From contig CM043969.1 of assembly GCA_014529385.2 (NCBI GenBank), forward strand, positions 67,342,676-67,406,675: a stretch of 64,000 bases of DNA. The letters are read 5' to 3'. Under the pieces are notes generated by a model. That model was not told where the DNA came from. It ran no database searches and saw only the letters and a program-made list of their open reading frames with translations. Shown one piece after another: positions 42,753 through 53,639 of this stretch. Source of the DNA: Adiantum capillus-veneris (lineage: Eukaryota; Streptophyta; Polypodiopsida; Polypodiales; Pteridaceae). Made by a program: the position numbers and the translations under genes. Numbering within the stretch: position 1 is the first letter of the stretch; each line of letters starts with the position of its first letter.

Positions 42753-44550
42753 TTGTCAAGGATTATTTTAGGGGAATCACCTACACGGGTAGATGATGAT
42801 CTACCAGATGCCTATTTGTTCTCCGTGGAAATGATACCTAGATGGTCGGAAAACATTGTGTCATTGATGACAATAGCTCAAGTGGATTCACAAATACTAC
42901 TTCCTATCACAATCAGATTAATCGAGCAATTGGCTATGTATCAGCTACTAGCTGGAAGGCTATACAAAAGAAATTGGGGCGGAGTATTGCTCTTATGCAT
43001 TAATCCTAAAGAAAAAGAACAGTACCTAAGTCAAGCACATGTTACCATAGTAGGACTTCACTCTGCGGAAGACCAAACTTTGCAACGAATCTTGAGACTT
43101 GGAGTATTTTGGCCAACTATGAGGAGAGATGTTCGATCTTTTGTAAAGGATTGCCCTCAATGTCAAAAAAAAACACCCATACCTCATGTAACATTGTTTC
43201 AAATGTCACTTGTTCCTAAGTGGAGTAATTATCTGGTTACTTACTTATCGAGCAAAACATTTCTTGAGGATATGAGTAAATGCCGTCAAAGACAAATTGA
43301 AACTGAAGCAAGAGACTATGCTCTTATTGGGAACCAATTGTATCGGAGAGGTAAAGATCAACATTTGCATCTTTGTGCAAATGAAAACGAGTATATTCCG
43401 ATTATAGAACAAGCACATGCTGGATTAGCTGTAGGTCACTTTTCTAGTGAGACCACCACAAGAGCAATCTTGATGGCAGGCATATGGTGGCCAATATTTT
43501 TTGCAGATGCCAAAGAATATGTTCGAAGGTGTGATGCTTGTCAACGAGCAAAAATTCCAATACGAGTAGATAGCATGCCCTTAAGACCAATGATGGGGGC
43601 TAGAGCTTTCGCAAAATGGGGTATAGATTTTTTTGGACCAATACAACCACTTGCTTATAGAATCCAAGCTCAATATATCATTGTAGCTACAAACTATTTG
43701 ACCAAGTGGGCCGAGGCTAAAGCAACTCAAAAGAATGATGCCAGAACCACTGCTGCATTCTTATATAAGTATGTATTCACGAGATATGGACTGCCAATAG
43801 AGATTGTCAGTGATCCGGAAACTCATTTCCTCAATGAGATAATCGAGTATTTGCTTAATGAGTTTATGGTCATCCCATAACAAATCAGCTCCCTATCACC
43901 CACAAGCAAACGGACAAGCTGAGCATACATATAAAATTATTAACTCGGTACTGACTAAAGTGGTTAGTTCAAGAAGAACGGACTGGGAAATGAATCTCCA
44001 TGCTGCTCTATGGGCTTATCGAGTTTCACTCAAAACAGCTTTAAATGCTACACCCTTTAACCTTGTTTATGGTCGAGATGCCATACTTCCAATAGAATTT
44101 CTATTGCCGACACTAAGGGTAGCACAGAATCTTGAGTGGATTGGACATGAATTGTCAGAAGACTTGAAGATTTGGAAAAGCTAGATGAGCAAAGGCTAGC
44201 TGTTGTAGCTCATATCTATGCACAAAAGCAAAAACAAAAACAGTTTTTTGATTCCCACTTAATCACAAAAATTTTCAAGAAAGGAGATTTAGTTTTAGTC
44301 TATTCCCTTAAGCTACACATTCCCAAGTTTAAGAAAAAGGTAAACGGGTCCGTTTACCATTAAAGATGTATCTCCAAGTGGAGCAGTAAAATTATCCACC
44401 CTAGATGGTGAACCAATGGCTAATTGGATTAGTGGATGTCATATAAAGAAATACAATTTGCCACTAACAAATGAAATGCTAGAAAGAATGCATGTAGCCA
44501 AGCAAGGAAAGATCAAACGACAGCAGGTTATTGATGAAGCCTAAGAGAAA
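42753..44550 (+). pseudogene. Tat/Athila-like integrase with two tandem H2C2 modules
   Basis: A 375-aa frame (42753-43877) holds two zinc-binding modules with identical spacing H-x6-H-x30-C-x2-C. Module 1 is at 43036-43163 (AHVTIVGLH ... CPQCQ), module 2 at 43414-43541 (AHAGLAVGH ... CDACQ). The catalytic core follows module 2: D in WGIDFFGPIQ (near 43625), D in EIVSDPETHF (near 43808), then a frameshift near 43875. The catalytic Glu is in NGQAEHTYK (near 43917). The C-terminal region (44172-44540) has a GPFTI-like barrel segment and ends about 44543. Integrase normally has one H2C2 module, so the first is extra. Confidence 0.85.
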
Positions 44551-44691
44551 GCTCGGCTTTGGATACTCAAGCAGAAAGATGCTCTCAAGAATCAACAGAT
44601 ACCAATTCCCATCAACACTCTAGAAATAGATGACCGACAATGGGAATTACCTAAAGACACAGTTTCAACAGATAATCATTGGTTAGATGGA

Positions 44692-45216
44692 ATGGACTTG
44701 TGCATCAAAGTACAACTCAACAATCATAGCACCAATGCTTTGGTCGACACAGGAACTGGAGTAAATGCAATCAGTTATTCCACATACAAAAAGGAAACAA
44801 GTCAAGCATTGATGGCAAGAATAGCGACAATCAAAGGATGCAACAAGAACCCAACTCCAACATTGGGAGTAGTCAACTTGAACGTGATAGTACATGGATG
44901 TTCATGTCCTCATCAGTTTGTATGCTTACCAGATGAACACATGAATGAAATGATGATTCTTGGAATTCCCTGGATGCGAACATACACAGCAGTACCAGAT
45001 TGGGATACAAATCAGCTAAAGCTATCACCTAAAGGAGGGCAACTCATTGTTCCAATCGCACCAAGCAAGGAGGAATGGAAAAGAAGCAATCAGCAGACCA
45101 AACCACGAAGTAGTCAATCTTCTCCATCCCCTCAACAATCAAATGCTACAAGTAGCATGCAAGGAGTCAAGCAAATTTGGGTACCAAAAGCACAGCTTAA
45201 GGATAAATTGATTTAG
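44692..45216 (+). CDS. Second retropepsin-like ORF downstream of integrase, 174 aa
   Basis: The open frame begins MDLCIKVQLNNHSTNALVDT and continues with GTGVNAIS, so the aspartic-protease motif D-T-G lies at residues ~19-21. About 75 residues later comes 'MMILGIPWMRTY', matching the second conserved block of retroviral-type proteases. A Ser/Gln-rich tail and QIWVPKAQ follow. It sits ~150 bp after the end of integrase on the same strand. Pol already has a protease at 39986-40310, so this is a second, distinct copy of the fold. The first Met may not be the real start, because similarity-like sequence extends back to about 44560. Function is inferred only from motif and fold. Confidence 0.7.
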   Translation: MDLCIKVQLNNHSTNALVDTGTGVNAISYSTYKKETSQALMARIATIKGCNKNPTPTLGVVNLNVIVHGCSCPHQFVCLPDEHMNEMMILGIPWMRTYTAVPDWDTNQLKLSPKGGQLIVPIAPSKEEWKRSNQQTKPRSSQSSPSPQQSNATSSMQGVKQIWVPKAQLKDKLI

Positions 45217-45693
45217 GTCTGGGTGCCTAAAACTTCACCGACAAAACAAAAGAAGGTTCCAAGGGTTAAAACACAGAACGAGCATCTCCGAGCAAGGAAC
45301 CTAACATGGATATGGTTTGGAAGAAAAATGAGCACTTATCTTCTCCACAAACCGTAAAACCAATCAAGCAATGGAGTGTTAAGTCTCAAAAGACTCCACC
45401 ACACCATGCAGCACCAAGCGGACCAAGCTACCAATGGCGAGAAAAAGCTCGACAACAGTCAAAGGTGCTACCAACACGTCAAGCAATCAGTGTGCTGAAG
45501 CATCCTGATGGTACAATCAAACAGAGAACACACAAGCTACAAGATTTTCTCTTTGAAAAAAATCCCAGCAAACCTCGACATCGAAAACCCTTGAGTTAAT
45601 TACTCCAGACCCAGCTCTTACACAGCATATTGGTTTGAATTGCATTGATCTTCATAGCATGGTAGATCCAACCACGGCTATGCATAGACACAA
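45217..45693 (+). pseudogene. 3' accessory ORF tail of the Tat-like element (continues at 59965)
   Basis: After the protease-like ORF, frames continue with a repeat of the tail motif (VWVPKTSP) and a 97-aa basic frame at 45306-45599 with no known domain. A further frame (PDPALTQHIGLNCIDLHS, then 'MVDPTTAMHRHN') is cut by the copia complex at 45693. It continues without a break at 59970 (CSTHAHSRPGVRHLGG). Confidence 0.55.
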
Positions 45694-46469
45694 TGTTAGG
45701 AAATAAAACCTAGCTAAATAGATAATTGAGTAGATTACTTAATGGAGAGAGACAGATTTATATACACGAGATTATAGAGTAGAGAGAGAGAGAGAGAGAG
45801 AGAGTACACACGATATACGTGGTTCACCCAATGTGGGCTACGTCCACGGGAAAGCAGCCACTCAATGGCTTTAGTACTTCAAAACAAGAAGTAGTTTACA
45901 AAGGGATTATACCCTTAATGGAGATCCCGCCTTGCTTCACTCTCACCACCTCACACTCACCTTGTTGCATCAACTTCACACTATGAAATGTGTGTAGAAA
46001 TGGCCTCCTTTTATAGGCCAAAAGGGCTGCCCTCGCTTATGAGAGACAGCCATGTGTAGCCGCCCTTGTGCGAATAAGTCCAAATCGGACCCTCCAATCC
46101 GCCCATGTGTGGCCGCCCTTGAGAAGACAAGTCCGCTTTTGAATTCGGCCACCGGCCACCGGCCATTGACTTCCGACCACCGGCCATCGGCTATTGACTA
46201 CCGGCCAACCGACCGGTTGTTTTTCGACCACTTTCCGGCCGCCGTTCGGCCATAATATTCCGACGAAAAAGAATATTCCGACGAAAAAAAAGTCTCGGGG
46301 GCCTCCATCCCCGAGACCTTTAAAGTTGCCCCTGATTCTTGTCCATTAAAATTTTGGTTTCCGATGAGTGATTTTCCTTCACGCACGATGGCTTCTCCTC
46401 ATAATGGGGGCCTTACAAATGTGCGCTTTTACCACAGAAAATTACAAGGGTAAATCAGGCTCCATACTT
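45694..46469 (-). repeat. Copia LTR, outer left copy (lacks last 4 bases)
   Basis: Matches 54456-55187 and 59204-59964 from TGTTAGG to 'ctccatactt', but the terminal AACA is missing and gypsy RT sequence follows at once. It contains a GA tract (45781-45804) and a GC-rich 'ccaccggcc' block (46145-46215), longest among the three copies. Confidence 0.93.
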
Positions 46470-46875
46470 CTCTCAAGATTCTTCTCTCATAAGCTACTAC
46501 CCGATCATCTTGCATTAGCATTGCTCCGATGCTATTGCCACACGCGTCACACTGGACCACAAATGACTTCCTAAGATGTGGTAAAACAATCACACGATCT
46601 GAAGTCAACTTTTCCTTTAAGAGACTGAAAGCTCAAATCTCTTTTTGGGTCCATCTGAAAGTGACCTCTTTCTTTTGCAAAGCGTGAAGAAGGGAAGCTA
46701 TCTCTGCAAAATTCTTGATAAACCTTCTGTGGTATGAGAACAATCCCAAGAAGCTTCGCACATCGTGCACAGTCTTTAAGTCTAGCCATGTCTTAATAGC
46801 TTCAACCTTTGCGGAATCCATTCAAACACCATCCTTTGACACTATGTGGCCAACAAAGTGGATCTCTGTACTATT
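46470..46875 (-). pseudogene. Ty3/gypsy RT-RNase H fragment
   Basis: The minus strand encodes EIHFVGHIVSKDGV (46868-46827), MDSAKVEAIKTWLDLKTVHD, FLGLFSYHRRFIKNFAEIA, then after a stop SFVVQCDACGNSIGAMLMQD and 'RVVAYERRIL' (to about 46475). This is the RT thumb to RNase H of a chromovirus-type element, different from the other copies here. It is truncated at both ends. Confidence 0.85.
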
Positions 46876-46899
46876 GACTATGGTATTCACTTTTTTGGG

Positions 46900-47015
46900 C
46901 GGTGATATTCTTGTTGGTCCCAATGGTTTTGATTGGGCAGGTTGTGTTTCCACACGGAGATCCACTATTGGTTATTTCCTTCTCTTTGGTAATTCTATCG
47001 TACCATGGATATGCC
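46900..47015 (+). pseudogene. Copia RNase H fragment
   Basis: FDWAGCVSTRRSTIGYFLL followed by GNSIVPW matches the conserved copia RNase H segment 'DADWAG...RRSTTGY.....G..ISW'. Truncated both sides; SINE-like sequence follows directly. Confidence 0.75.
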
Positions 47016-47110
47016 ATTTCCCTCTTGAGTAACAGGTTTTAGTTCAACTCTCCTCGTCGGCTAGATCTTTAAGGTCTCTTGGGTTAGTTTCCTATGACGC
47101 TAAAACTCTC
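46999..47110 (+). mobile_element. SINE-like element copy (5' truncated)
   Basis: 'atgccatttccctcttgagt' to 'gctaaaactctc', near-identical to 47196-47300. It is followed by a (GT)n run at 47126-47146. Confidence 0.6.
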
Positions 47111-47182
47111 TTCTTCTCGAGTGTGTGTGGGTGTGTGTGTGTGTGCTAATAAAAAGAGGAAAATGGTATAACCTTCCTATCA

Positions 47183-47295
47183 CCCAAGTGTGGTGGATTG
47201 GTTATGCCATTTCCCTCTTGAATAACAGGTCTTGAGTTCAACTCTCCTCGTCGGCTAGATCTTTAAGGTCTCTTGGTATAGTTTCCTACGACGTT

Positions 47296-47342
<47 letters not shown>
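47183..47342 (+). mobile_element. SINE-like element copy with (CT)n tail
   Basis: 'gtgtggtggattggttatgc' (A-box-like) and 'ggtcttgagttcaactctcc' (B-box-like), ~40 nt apart, then a short body and a (CT)n tail (47300-47342). Together with 46999-47110, 49125-49235 and 5597-5707(-) it defines a family. Confidence 0.6.
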
Positions 47343-47345
<3 letters not shown>

Positions 47346-48173
47346 ACCTAGTTTGTCCCCTATTATCGACTCTCCTCTCCCAAAGAAAACAAGGAGACGA
47401 CCTCTACAAAAGCTACTGTCAGTTTTAAAAGAGAGAGAGCAATGTGAGAAAATTACCATATGTACATAAGGGTGGGAATATTACTCGAGGTTTTCACAAA
47501 GCAGAATCAATGATTGGACAAGAAAAACATTGAGCCGGGTAGAGATACCTTGTTGAGAGCTGCAGAGACACGGTCAGGAGAGGAAGAAAAAACACCTTCC
47601 CCGACTTCATTCCAGAGTCGCCAACTTTCCCATGGCACCGCCCTCAAAGCGCCATGTGCCCTTGCTTCCATCTGATAGCGCTGTTCAGAGTGAATCAACA
47701 GTACTTGGATTAGAACTCAAATTGTACTCCTCTGAACATGACACGAGAAAAAAAAAATGGAAGTTCTATAGGCATTCACTGGTGGCTGCAATCGAGATAC
47801 ATCTATTCAGAGTGCCACAGATGGCACACGAACGAACGAGAGAGAGAGAGAGAGAGACCCAAAGAGGAAGAGAGGCCGAGAGGTACCCAAACAATGGCTG
47901 CCAATATAATTCAGCGGGCAGGCAGTTGGTCGCAGCCGATTACACAATGTCAAACAACCATGGAAGCTCCACTTCAAGCAAGCAGTCACAACAAGACCAG
48001 GCGCAGCAAGCAGAGGCTAGGGCAGCGAGGTTCAAGCGGCCAGCATGCACATATGCGATGTATTGATCACCTTGTAGCTTATTAGTAGTGACTCTGCACA
48101 GGCAATATTTGTTGTTGGGGACATTTGGACGTTTCCATGAATATGTGATCACGTCAGTTTTGATACGACACTA
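47343..48173. other. Stretch without a recognised gene
   Basis: Open plus-strand frames at 47632-48066 and 47738-48085 overlap, are partly GA-repeat translation (RERERE), and show no domain. Confidence 0.4.
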
Positions 48174-48275
48174 TCTACACTAACATAATATGGCGGAAGG
48201 GGTAGCCCTTTACACTTGTCGATGTAAAATCTGTGAAATGAAAGCTGAACTCTAGAATTGAGAGAAGCCTCTGAG

Positions 48276-48313
<38 letters not shown>

Positions 48314-48332
48314 TGTCCGCCAAAGGCACTAG
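48174..48332 (+). mobile_element. Helitron-like non-autonomous element, 159 bp
   Basis: Begins TCTACACTAACATAATATGG after A, continues 'cggaaggggtagccctttac', has (GA)n at 48281-48311, and ends 'ccgccaaaggca' plus CTAG (48329-48332) followed by T. It aligns end to end with 8528-8689; the hairpin is reduced to GCC-AAA-GGC. Confidence 0.65.
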
Positions 48333-49124
48333 TAGGAGCTATGTTACTTCCGGGCAATTTTTGGCCTGCTAAAGGCCTTGGTACCCCAAAGGTGAAGGTA
48401 GTTCAATTTCCATTGTTAGACATGTGTCCCTAAGGAACCTTAAAAGTCTTGTGAATAGAAAGAAGTTATAGCTTTTAAATGGTACGAGTGGACACTGATA
48501 TCTAATGGCAGCAAGAACATAGAAGGTATATACAAACCCACACGCATGTCTAAACCAAATTTAGAGCCATGGCTTAGCTTTCAACTTGACTTAGGTATCA
48601 ATCAATGCACCTCTTGATGACAACCCAATGCTTGATTGTAAATCTTTGATAATATGCTTTATTTGCAATGCTCTTACCTAAAGTTTTGTGAATCGTCATT
48701 TGTTTGTAGTCTTGTATGAGGCAAAGGGTGGACACTCGTTGTCCATTGAAGTAAATAGAAAGCTCCATTTAAGTATTTAAGTATATGCATAAAAGCCCAA
48801 GACTCAATTCTTAGAGGAAAAAAAAAACATAAATAAAGACACTCTATTCTCTAGAAACATCATAGTATTTGATCTATAAAACTTAGTTACCTCAAAAAAA
48901 ATTGGCCGAATTTGATCCACGCCATCTTTTCGAAGGGTTTGTTTGGTCTTTTTGGATGGTTTGCATTTTAATAACTCGACCAAGGACAAATGCACCATAA
49001 GGTTGGTTTCTACTTGGATTGTAGACTCTACCTACCCCCCCACGCTCGTATCGTTCAGGCTCCTTCTGTTTGCCTCCATCCCTTTTGCAATAATCTCATG
49101 CAATATAGCTAGCCCTTCCCTCCC
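48333..49124. other. Stretch without a recognised gene
   Basis: AT-rich non-coding sequence; nothing identified. Confidence 0.45.
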
Positions 49125-49235
49125 AAGGGTGGTGGTTGGTCTCGCTTGAGTATTAGGTCTTGGGCTCAAGATCCATCATATAGATGATTGAGTTCTCTTG
49201 GGATTGTTCCTATGACATTAAAACTTATCTTCTTT
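49125..49235 (+). mobile_element. SINE-like element copy (diverged)
   Basis: 'ggtggtggttggtctcgctt', 'taggtcttgggctcaagatc' and 'cctatgacattaaaactt' correspond in order to the 47183-47300 copy. Confidence 0.5.
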
Positions 49236-49569
49236 GAGTGGTTGCCAAAAGAGATCACTCCACAGGACTTGATGCAATATTTGTTAGCAATGGTTAAAGC
49301 CATGCCATTTGACACCTCTGATTGCAAGGTTGCTCAATTCTTTGGCATAGGCATGCCCGTGTTATGCCATTCAAATAGGGCAAACGGCGAGCATGCTTCT
49401 TCCATGTTATTCCCTTTAAGCAAGGCAAATGGCAAGCACGCTCCTTTAAGAAAGCTATATTGTCAAGAAAAAGTATCGAGTAAGTGGCTCCATGCCACAT
49501 TGTTGACTTGCATAGAGTTCGTAGCATGAGGATTCTCTTATTGAGAATATTCATAATGTTTGTAACATA

Positions 49570-49615
<46 letters not shown>

Positions 49616-50344
49616 GGAGAGATAAATTCATTTTGACTAAATATGGACCTAGCTTGCTAGCTACCAAAGAGAGTCAATGTCAGCCATGGCTAACTAGAGG
49701 CTGGTGGAGGAGATAGAGCGTCACCTTGCACCGTTTGTTTGGTGGGGGGGGGGGGGGGGGGGGGGGGGGGGGTAGTAGAGCTGGCCCTAATTGCGATCAA
49801 TTTTGCATGTAGAATGAAAAAGAGTATCAAGGGTGAACGTCATGATCACCTCTTACGACCAAAATCATAGAGAGCATCGGAGTGAAGCCCCCGATAGTGA
49901 ATCTAGATTGCGCAAGCTGTATATGGAGTCTCTGAGTGCAGATTCGAAGAAAGCTAGGGAGAGGGGTGGATACACAGCAAAGGGTGGTGATGTTTAAGTA
50001 GCACATTTCAAGGAGCGTGTCGTGAGTGGTCGGGCTCGCAGCAGTTGAATGCTTACACTGAGTGCTAGGCTTGCCATGAATGGTGAGTGTGCAAATGCCC
50101 ATACAACTGATCATTGCCAGGCTGGGCACGCCCTCGCATCTCAATGCCAAGGCGAAGCCTTGAAGGTTGCAACCAAGTGCCACAACCCTCAACTCAAGGC
50201 CACAATGCAATGTTGAGGTGGCAGGCCAATGGAAGAATATGTCGAGGTGGCAGTGCTATTGATGATGAGGCTAGCAGTTCAGAGGAATAGCTCCAAGCAA
50301 ATACTGCCAAGTGTAGCCTCATCTTTGTCATTTTTAATATAGAT
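49236..50344. other. Stretch without a recognised gene; (CA)n and poly(G)
   Basis: (CA)n at 49570-49614 and a poly(G) run at 49743-49772. Open frames at 49188-49529 (plus) and 49827-50210 (minus) have no recognisable domain. Confidence 0.45.
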
Positions 50345-50639
50345 AGATTCTCTAAAGCCTGTATTCTCTTTTTTGGCATGCTTGAAAAGGCTTTATAGAA
50401 CAAGAGATTAAACAAAATATCCATAGGAGTTTGATCCCATGATGTGAAGTATTGATAAAGGGTCCTTTTATTTAAGGACTTCAAAAAAAATCATTTCACT
50501 AAATTGTTTTATTATTTTCAATGCTTATTAAATCTATCTTTTTTTATAAGAAAGCATTAAAATATTAATTTTTTTGTGTCTGTTTATTTTACTATTTTCT
50601 TACATATAATTTTTTCATAGAATGTGAGAATTATCGATA

Positions 50640-50745
50640 TTCACAAAATGTTATATCCTTTTTCTTAAAGCCGTTCAAAGCATCGCTTCAACTAGTTTTA
50701 CGGGATTGCGTCCACTCACCCACACCCACTATGGTTCAACCCCTG
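50640..50745 (-). mobile_element. SINE-like element copy (3' part)
   Basis: The minus strand reads 'ggggttgaaccatagtgggt', then 'gtggacgcaatcccgtaaaa' and 'ttgaagcga', matching the 3' body of the 3195-3325 copy. The segment is absent from the paralogous repeat at 24895-25440. Confidence 0.5.
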
Positions 50746-51210
50746 AGAAATTTTGTTATATTCTATGTCTACTAGACCTAGATATGAAAACATTAGAATT
50801 TTCTTTTGTTTAATTTGGCAATGGGTCTATTTTACTTCATTTTCATTTTTATTTTTATTTTTAGATGCCAATGTGAGCCTTCCAACTCGTTGTTTAAGTT
50901 GTGTGTATAATGGACAACAAAATTTTCTATCAAGATACAAAAATGACATGTGATTTTTAAGCATTCATTGATACCCGCTCTCCATAACTCTCGTCCCCCC
51001 TTCATGATGGATCTTATCTTTAGTAGGCCTTAGTGACTCTTCACTTTGTTTTAAAATAAGGTGAAAGTTCACGATAAGAAAGCTATTGAGAGGAATTTAA
51101 TTATAAGAAGCTTCTTTGAGGGAGGAAAAACAACAAAGTGACATTAATATTTTAAAACATTTGTTATCATATTATATTTTTTGAAAACAAGTATAACAAT
51201 GAACTATTTA

Positions 51211-51523
51211 GGCTGGGTTAGACGCGGCAGAGGTAGACATAAGGAAAAGGGCATGCTTCTTTGGTGGCGCTCTCTCACTAGGCGAAGAACAGGCTGCGAA
51301 CTTTCGAACCAACCTCAAGATAGGCGAGACTCCCCCTTGGAAATGCAAAGCTTTGTTTGCTTGTGTAGCGCAAAATGTGGATCTCGAAGGTTGAACCACG
51401 AATCTGCAGCTCTCAGGTTTGCTACGCAATCAATAGAGTCCGTTGCCTCTATCTCCTGTGAATGGTGAGATTGTAGGCAATCTTTGAGTCTCTCATTATC
51501 GTCGGGCTCGTCTAAACCGAGCC
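51211..51523. mobile_element. PIF/Harbinger-type MITE, 313 bp, TSD TTA
   Basis: Terminal inverted repeats GGCTGGGTTAGACG (51211-51224) and CGTCTAAACCGAGCC (51509-51523) differ by one substitution and one indel. The 3-bp TSD TTA (51208-51210 and 51524-51526) and GG...CC termini fit the PIF/Harbinger (Tourist-like) superfamily. The paralogous repeat at 19703 gives the empty site 'ctatttagattac', confirming both boundaries. It encodes no transposase. Confidence 0.88.
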
Positions 51524-51764
51524 TTAGATTACAATATATTCCAAAAGCATAAAAAATAATTACTAAAAAAATACTTGGAAACATAGTAACAAATTGAGAA
51601 AAAAAGATGGAGTAGTATTTGTGTGAAACCAATAAATATTTAATGCCCCTCTTTAAAGAAAGAGATACACAAATGTTAGCACCCTCTCAAAAGGGTCTAC
51701 AAGAAACATAAGCAAGGTGAAGACCACGATGGCCTCAAGAAGGCAACATTTTTTGCTATAATGA

Positions 51765-51805
51765 ATTGAGCGATTATTAGAACACAATTGACATGTTAAT
51801 GGAGG

Positions 51806-51843
<38 letters not shown>

Positions 51844-51894
51844 TGTATATTGAGCGATTATTAGAAAACATTTGAGATATTAATGGAGGGAGAT

Positions 51895-51948
<54 letters not shown>
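51765..51948. repeat. ~84-bp tandem duplication with (GA)n tracts
   Basis: 'ttgagcgattattagaa.aca' and 'ttaatggaggga' precede (GA)n at 51807-51839 and again at 51900-51948. Confidence 0.85.
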
Positions 51949-51952
<4 letters not shown>

Positions 51953-53314
51953 TGTGCACACACACACACACACACTCATTTTCATAATGAAAATGTTCAA
52001 ATCACTATATTAAGGCTTCATTACAAAGAAAACTTAAAGGGTCATGATTGTCAGCATATTTGTACGATTCTTTCTCTCTCTCACACACACACACAATGCT
52101 TCCTTACTTGGATTTTTTTACCCACGGTGGGCACATTTGTTGGCAAAGTAAACACATACCTAGCCAAAAAGGTTTTTATACACTCTACAATAATGAAGGG
52201 CCCCTATCACACACTCATACGCTAGTTTTTCTACTTGTTTTTTTCACAAAGAAAGGGGGGAAGTAGTTTTTGTGTCACCCACAGTTGACACCTTTGGTTA
52301 GCGGGGGCAATACGGACACCCACCTCTCCTGAAAGGTTTGGTTGTGCCTTCTTGGGATATCTCTCATCCTGCGTATGACACTACGCTTGAAGGGTTTGCT
52401 TTGCCTCTCGGGTCAAGGTAATTTAACCCTTAAACATGATTTGATAGCTTGACTCTCTAACCCATTACATTATAGCACATAGTCGGGCATTAACTCATCA
52501 CGCTTTTAAGAAAAAAATTCTCTTTGCACTGTGAGGACTGGGTCGGCTTCGTGATGTTTATTCTCTACCATCACCCTCTCCTCTACATTGATTCCATGGC
52601 GGCCTCCACTAGCATCTGTGTGCCTTGGTGATAAGTGGATCTGGATGTGATTCGCCCTACTGGCTTTACTCATTGCTTCAAAGGATGACCTATCAATATA
52701 TAAACAAGGTGAGGGATGCTTCATACCCCTCACTTAGCCTTGACTGTGTTTGTGAGTTTATGTGAAAAGAGAGAATTTGAGGGCTTTTCTCTAGTTGATC
52801 TCTTGTTGCATGACTCTGGAGTTAGTGGAACAACATTCTTATTGCAATGTACAGAAATAATTCTAAGACTGAGTTGTTTTTGTTCTACCCCTAGTCACTT
52901 GTCTAAAGCCAGTTGTCTTTTGAACACGTTTCTTTTGTGCTTATGTATTTAATCATAACACTTAGACACATGACCTACAAGGCTTTCCTAGGTTTTGTTT
53001 GGGAAAGCCAGGACGTTGGCTATAGAGACTAATTTGGATTATAGAGCTAAGTTGGACCCACTGTCAATAAATCCAGTTTTTAGGTTGGCTAGTGCTAGGT
53101 GGTCCAAATCTTAGACTATAATTCGGGATTCCTGCTCACGCCTATCATAGTCCCTCGACTCGACCGATTTAAAGGTTGCATGGATATCCAAAACTACTAA
53201 CCTTGATGTATATACAGGAACACTCATGTTACAAATTGACAGCTTGTATGAGAGTTATCTAGGACCTGGAGAAGCATGGGAAAATTTTAGAGCAAATCAG
53301 ACTGTACTTAAAGG

Positions 53315-53359
<45 letters not shown>

Positions 53360-53639
53360 AAAACAACCTACCCATAGAACTAGACCTTTTCTTGCCAGAA
53401 AGGCCAAAAAATTTGTTGCCCTCTATCCTTAGTAATCTCTTTCTAATCTTACATGTTGTTTTTTACAGGCCCTAGCCCTTTCTTAAGGCCTAGAACTATC
53501 CTCTGAACCCCTTTCTGTGGCAACTTCCCTTGTCTTTAGATGTATTAACAGTTTGGAAGCATCACAATTAATCTATGAACTCAGCTTCGGATAAAAAATC
53601 CTCTATTTTACATATACTGTCTTTTAATGATTTGGTCAA
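51949..53639. other. Stretch without a recognised gene; homopolymers
   Basis: (CA)n at 51959-51975 and a poly(C)-poly(A) run at 53317-53363. The frame at 52716-52952 has no known motif. Confidence 0.45.

Larger units (their letters stand above)
50345..51710. repeat. Unclassified dispersed repeat, longer copy
   Basis: The first part matches 24895-25440, and the last part matches 19571-19815. This copy therefore links the two shorter ones into one family of at least 1.0 kb after subtracting a SINE-like insert (about 50640-50760) and a MITE (51211-51523). Confidence 0.75.

Noticed and set aside
53317-53363. Long homopolymer runs (C/A at 53317, G at 49743, C at 24727)
   Set aside because: They may be true repeats, but length is unreliable in sequencing, so I draw no biological conclusion.
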